Below are positions 62,872 through 64,000 of a DNA stretch of 64,000 bases, one piece after another; the stretch's first letter is position 1; each line of letters starts with the position of its first letter. This DNA is from 3107 sp965216225. Lineage in GTDB: Bacteria > Pseudomonadota > Alphaproteobacteria > Rhodobacterales > Rhodobacteraceae. The DNA lies in the NCBI GenBank assembly GCA_965216225.1, contig CBDCFF010000012.1:14169-78168 (forward strand), written 5' to 3'. The notes beneath the pieces are model-generated. The model was given only the letters and a program-made list of their open reading frames with translations, was not told where the DNA came from and searched no databases. A program made the translations under genes and the position numbers.

Positions 62872-63132
62872 TCCTTCTACGGCTTCCCTGCTGAGCACTG
62901 GAAACACATACGCACGACCAACCCTGTCGAGAGCACCTTCGCCACCGTCCGCCATCAAACCGGAAAAACCAAGGGCTGCCTGAGCCGCAAGACCGGGTTG
63001 GCCATGGCATTCAAGCTGATGACGTCAGCGCAAGGAAAATGGCGAAAGCTCGACAGGGCCAACCGCATGCCAGAGATCATTGAAGGGGTTGAGTTCAGAG
63101 ACGGAATCAAGCAAATTCACCACGCCGCCTGA
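62872..63132 (+). pseudogene. IS256-family transposase, C-terminal fragment
   Basis: The frame reads FYGFPAEHWKHIRTTNPVE...STFATVRHQTGKTKGCLSRK and ends EFRDGIKQIHHAA, the C-terminus of an IS256 transposase with its final catalytic Glu (NPVES). Its 5' part is cut by the right end of the IS110 element. It is on the opposite strand to the IS256 remnant at 56042, so it stems from a different insertion or from an inversion. Confidence 0.85.
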
Positions 63133-63143
63133 TCACACCATCA

Positions 63144-63636
63144 TCAACTTTCGGGCATAGCTCCAACGTGGGTCGGCCACAGGTTTTCGATATGGCGGTA
63201 GACATCGACGAGGATGAATTTCTTTCGATCGACCTCGTCTTTCAAAACCTTCGGGAACTTGGCCATGGCTTCATAATCAGGAAGGACAACGAACTGGACT
63301 TGGTTGTGCTTGAAATGGAAGTCGTGAGGAACACGCCACTCGCGCTCATGTGCATAATCTATCGTTTTGCCTCCGAGCTGTTTTGAATATTTCTCAGTTT
63401 TGGGACGGTACGCGGGCCAGAATGGAGTGACAAAGGTCTTAATGTGGTCATCCCATTGCTGCTTTTCCCAATGATCGGCTCGAACGTAATAGGCAGGTCC
63501 GCCACCGGCGGCGAAAATGTGCGACTTGGTGAAGCCCAAACCAAATGGCGAATAATGACCAACGTGCTTTAGCAGGCTCGACCAAGGACACTCAGTGAAA
63601 CAAACGGCCGGGTTGCCAGTCCATGGATGATGACTA
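63144..63636 (-). pseudogene. AbiGi-like abortive-infection gene fragment
   Basis: About 160 codons survive. Visible features are NPAVCFTECPWSSLLKHV, YSPFGLGFTKSHIFAAGGGPAYYV and YAHEREWRVPHDF, a pattern (CFTE-P, YG-GF, EREWR) I associate with the AbiGi/DUF2971-like families of phage-defence toxin-antitoxin systems. The N-terminus is cut by the IS5 element at 63637. The last residues (HVGAMPES) appear to run into the end of the neighbouring IS256 sequence, so the C-terminus is probably lost too. No partner gene (AbiGii) is present in the window. Confidence 0.5.
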
Positions 63637-64000
63637 GGCTCAGGACCCATTGACTTTGTTTTGAACGTGTGAATCAGTGTTCTGCAAAACGGAGTAGTGA
63701 CATGAGCGATCTTTTCTGGCTGACGGAGGCACAAACAGCGCGCCTTGAGCCCTTCTTTCCCAAGCCCCATGGCAAGCCCCGGGTCGATGACCGTCGTGTG
63801 CCGAGTGGTATTATTTTCATTATTCGCAACGGTTAACGCTGGCGCGATGCGCCTGTCGAATACGGCCCTCACAAAACGCTCTACAATCGGTTTGTGCGCT
63901 GGTCCCGCAAAGGTATTTTCGAACGAATTTTCGAAGAATTGGCCAACCCCTCTGGCCCGGACGCCGACACTCTCATGATTGACGCAACCCATCTCAAAGC
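63637..64000 (+). mobile_element. IS5-family (IS427-type) element, left part
   Basis: The left end GGCTCAGGACCCATTGA matches the typical inverted repeat of IS427-type IS5 elements; CTA just before it would be the duplicated target. The element runs out of the window. Confidence 0.75.
63702..64000 (+). pseudogene. IS5-family transposase with internal stop (3' end outside window)
   Basis: The frame reads MSDLFWLTEAQTARLEPFFP, GKPRVDDRRVPSGIIFIIRNG, then a TAA stop at 63834, then RWRDAPVEYGPHKTLYNRF, GIFERIFEELA and ADTLMIDATHLKA with the first catalytic Asp. The expected codon at the stop is a hydrophobic or glutamine residue (RNGLQWRDAP-type), so TTA to TAA is a likely point mutation. Sequence beyond the window is needed to judge the rest. 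Confidence 0.8.

Noticed and set aside
57056..62877. Reading the 11/12 inverted match (57056-57067 and 62866-62877) as simple terminal inverted repeats of IS110
   Set aside because: 57056 lies inside the element, about 115 bp from its left border, and IS110 elements usually lack terminal inverted repeats. A guide-flank match explains it better.
1..64000. CRISPR array, prophage genes, rRNA operon, plasmid replication origin
   Set aside because: No regularly spaced repeats of CRISPR type, no phage structural genes and no rRNA sequence were seen.

Overview
The window looks like a GC-rich alphaproteobacterial chromosome of the Rhodobacterales/Roseobacter type. The evidence is gene content: a ChvI/ChvG - short HprK - RapZ - EIIA-Man - HPr cluster, a marine-type methylated-amine cluster (gmaS, mgsABC, tmm, tmoXWV, tdm, amt) and an aminoethylphosphonate cluster (phnW-phnA-phnY-pbfA type). 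These assignments rest on recognised motifs and gene order, not on database searches.

Layout. 1-4975 (+): end of response regulator chvI, sensor kinase chvG, the incomplete regulatory PTS (hprK, rapZ, EIIA, HPr) and a PlsC-like acyltransferase. 5319-22968: C1/N metabolism of methylated amines. A GntR regulator (-) diverges from gmaS-mgsA-mgsB-mgsC-orfX-orfY-tmm (+); a LysR regulator (-) diverges from tmoX-tmoW-tmoV-tdm (+); a 56-residue membrane protein and the ammonium channel amt (-) close the block. Together they take trimethylamine to TMAO (Tmm), import TMAO (TmoXWV), demethylate it to dimethylamine (Tdm), and turn monomethylamine into gamma-glutamylmethylamide and N-methylglutamate (GmaS, MgsABC). 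The dimethylamine and N-methylglutamate oxidation steps are not in the window. A 22-bp motif recurs at the gntR/gmaS and amt control regions.

23207-29526 (-): a peptide-type ABC importer whose four membrane and ATPase genes overlap by 4 bp each. 29777-38149: LysR regulator and 2-aminoethylphosphonate catabolism (phnW, phnA, phnY, PbfA-like lyase), then an aromatic aminotransferase and a sulfurtransferase (-). 38333-48037 (-): smpB and a giant Calx-beta-repeat autotransporter adhesin of about 3036 residues. 48257-54144 (+): lon with a heat-shock-like promoter, two tRNA-Val genes, gltX and a MATE exporter.

54374-64000 is a decayed mobile zone. It opens with a truncated ion-channel gene and a 45-bp tRNA-Met 3' remnant that looks like an attachment site. 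Then come an IS5 pseudogene, an IS256 remnant, and an IS110 element split by an IS66 element (8-bp target duplication), which itself received two tandem IS630 copies sharing one TA. An AbiGi-like defence gene fragment lies between IS256 and IS5 sequences at the right edge. The most novel signal is upstream of the IS110 recombinase: a structured segment (56980-57139) carries short stretches matching both ends of the same element and its right flank. This is what a bridge RNA of the IS110 family should look like.
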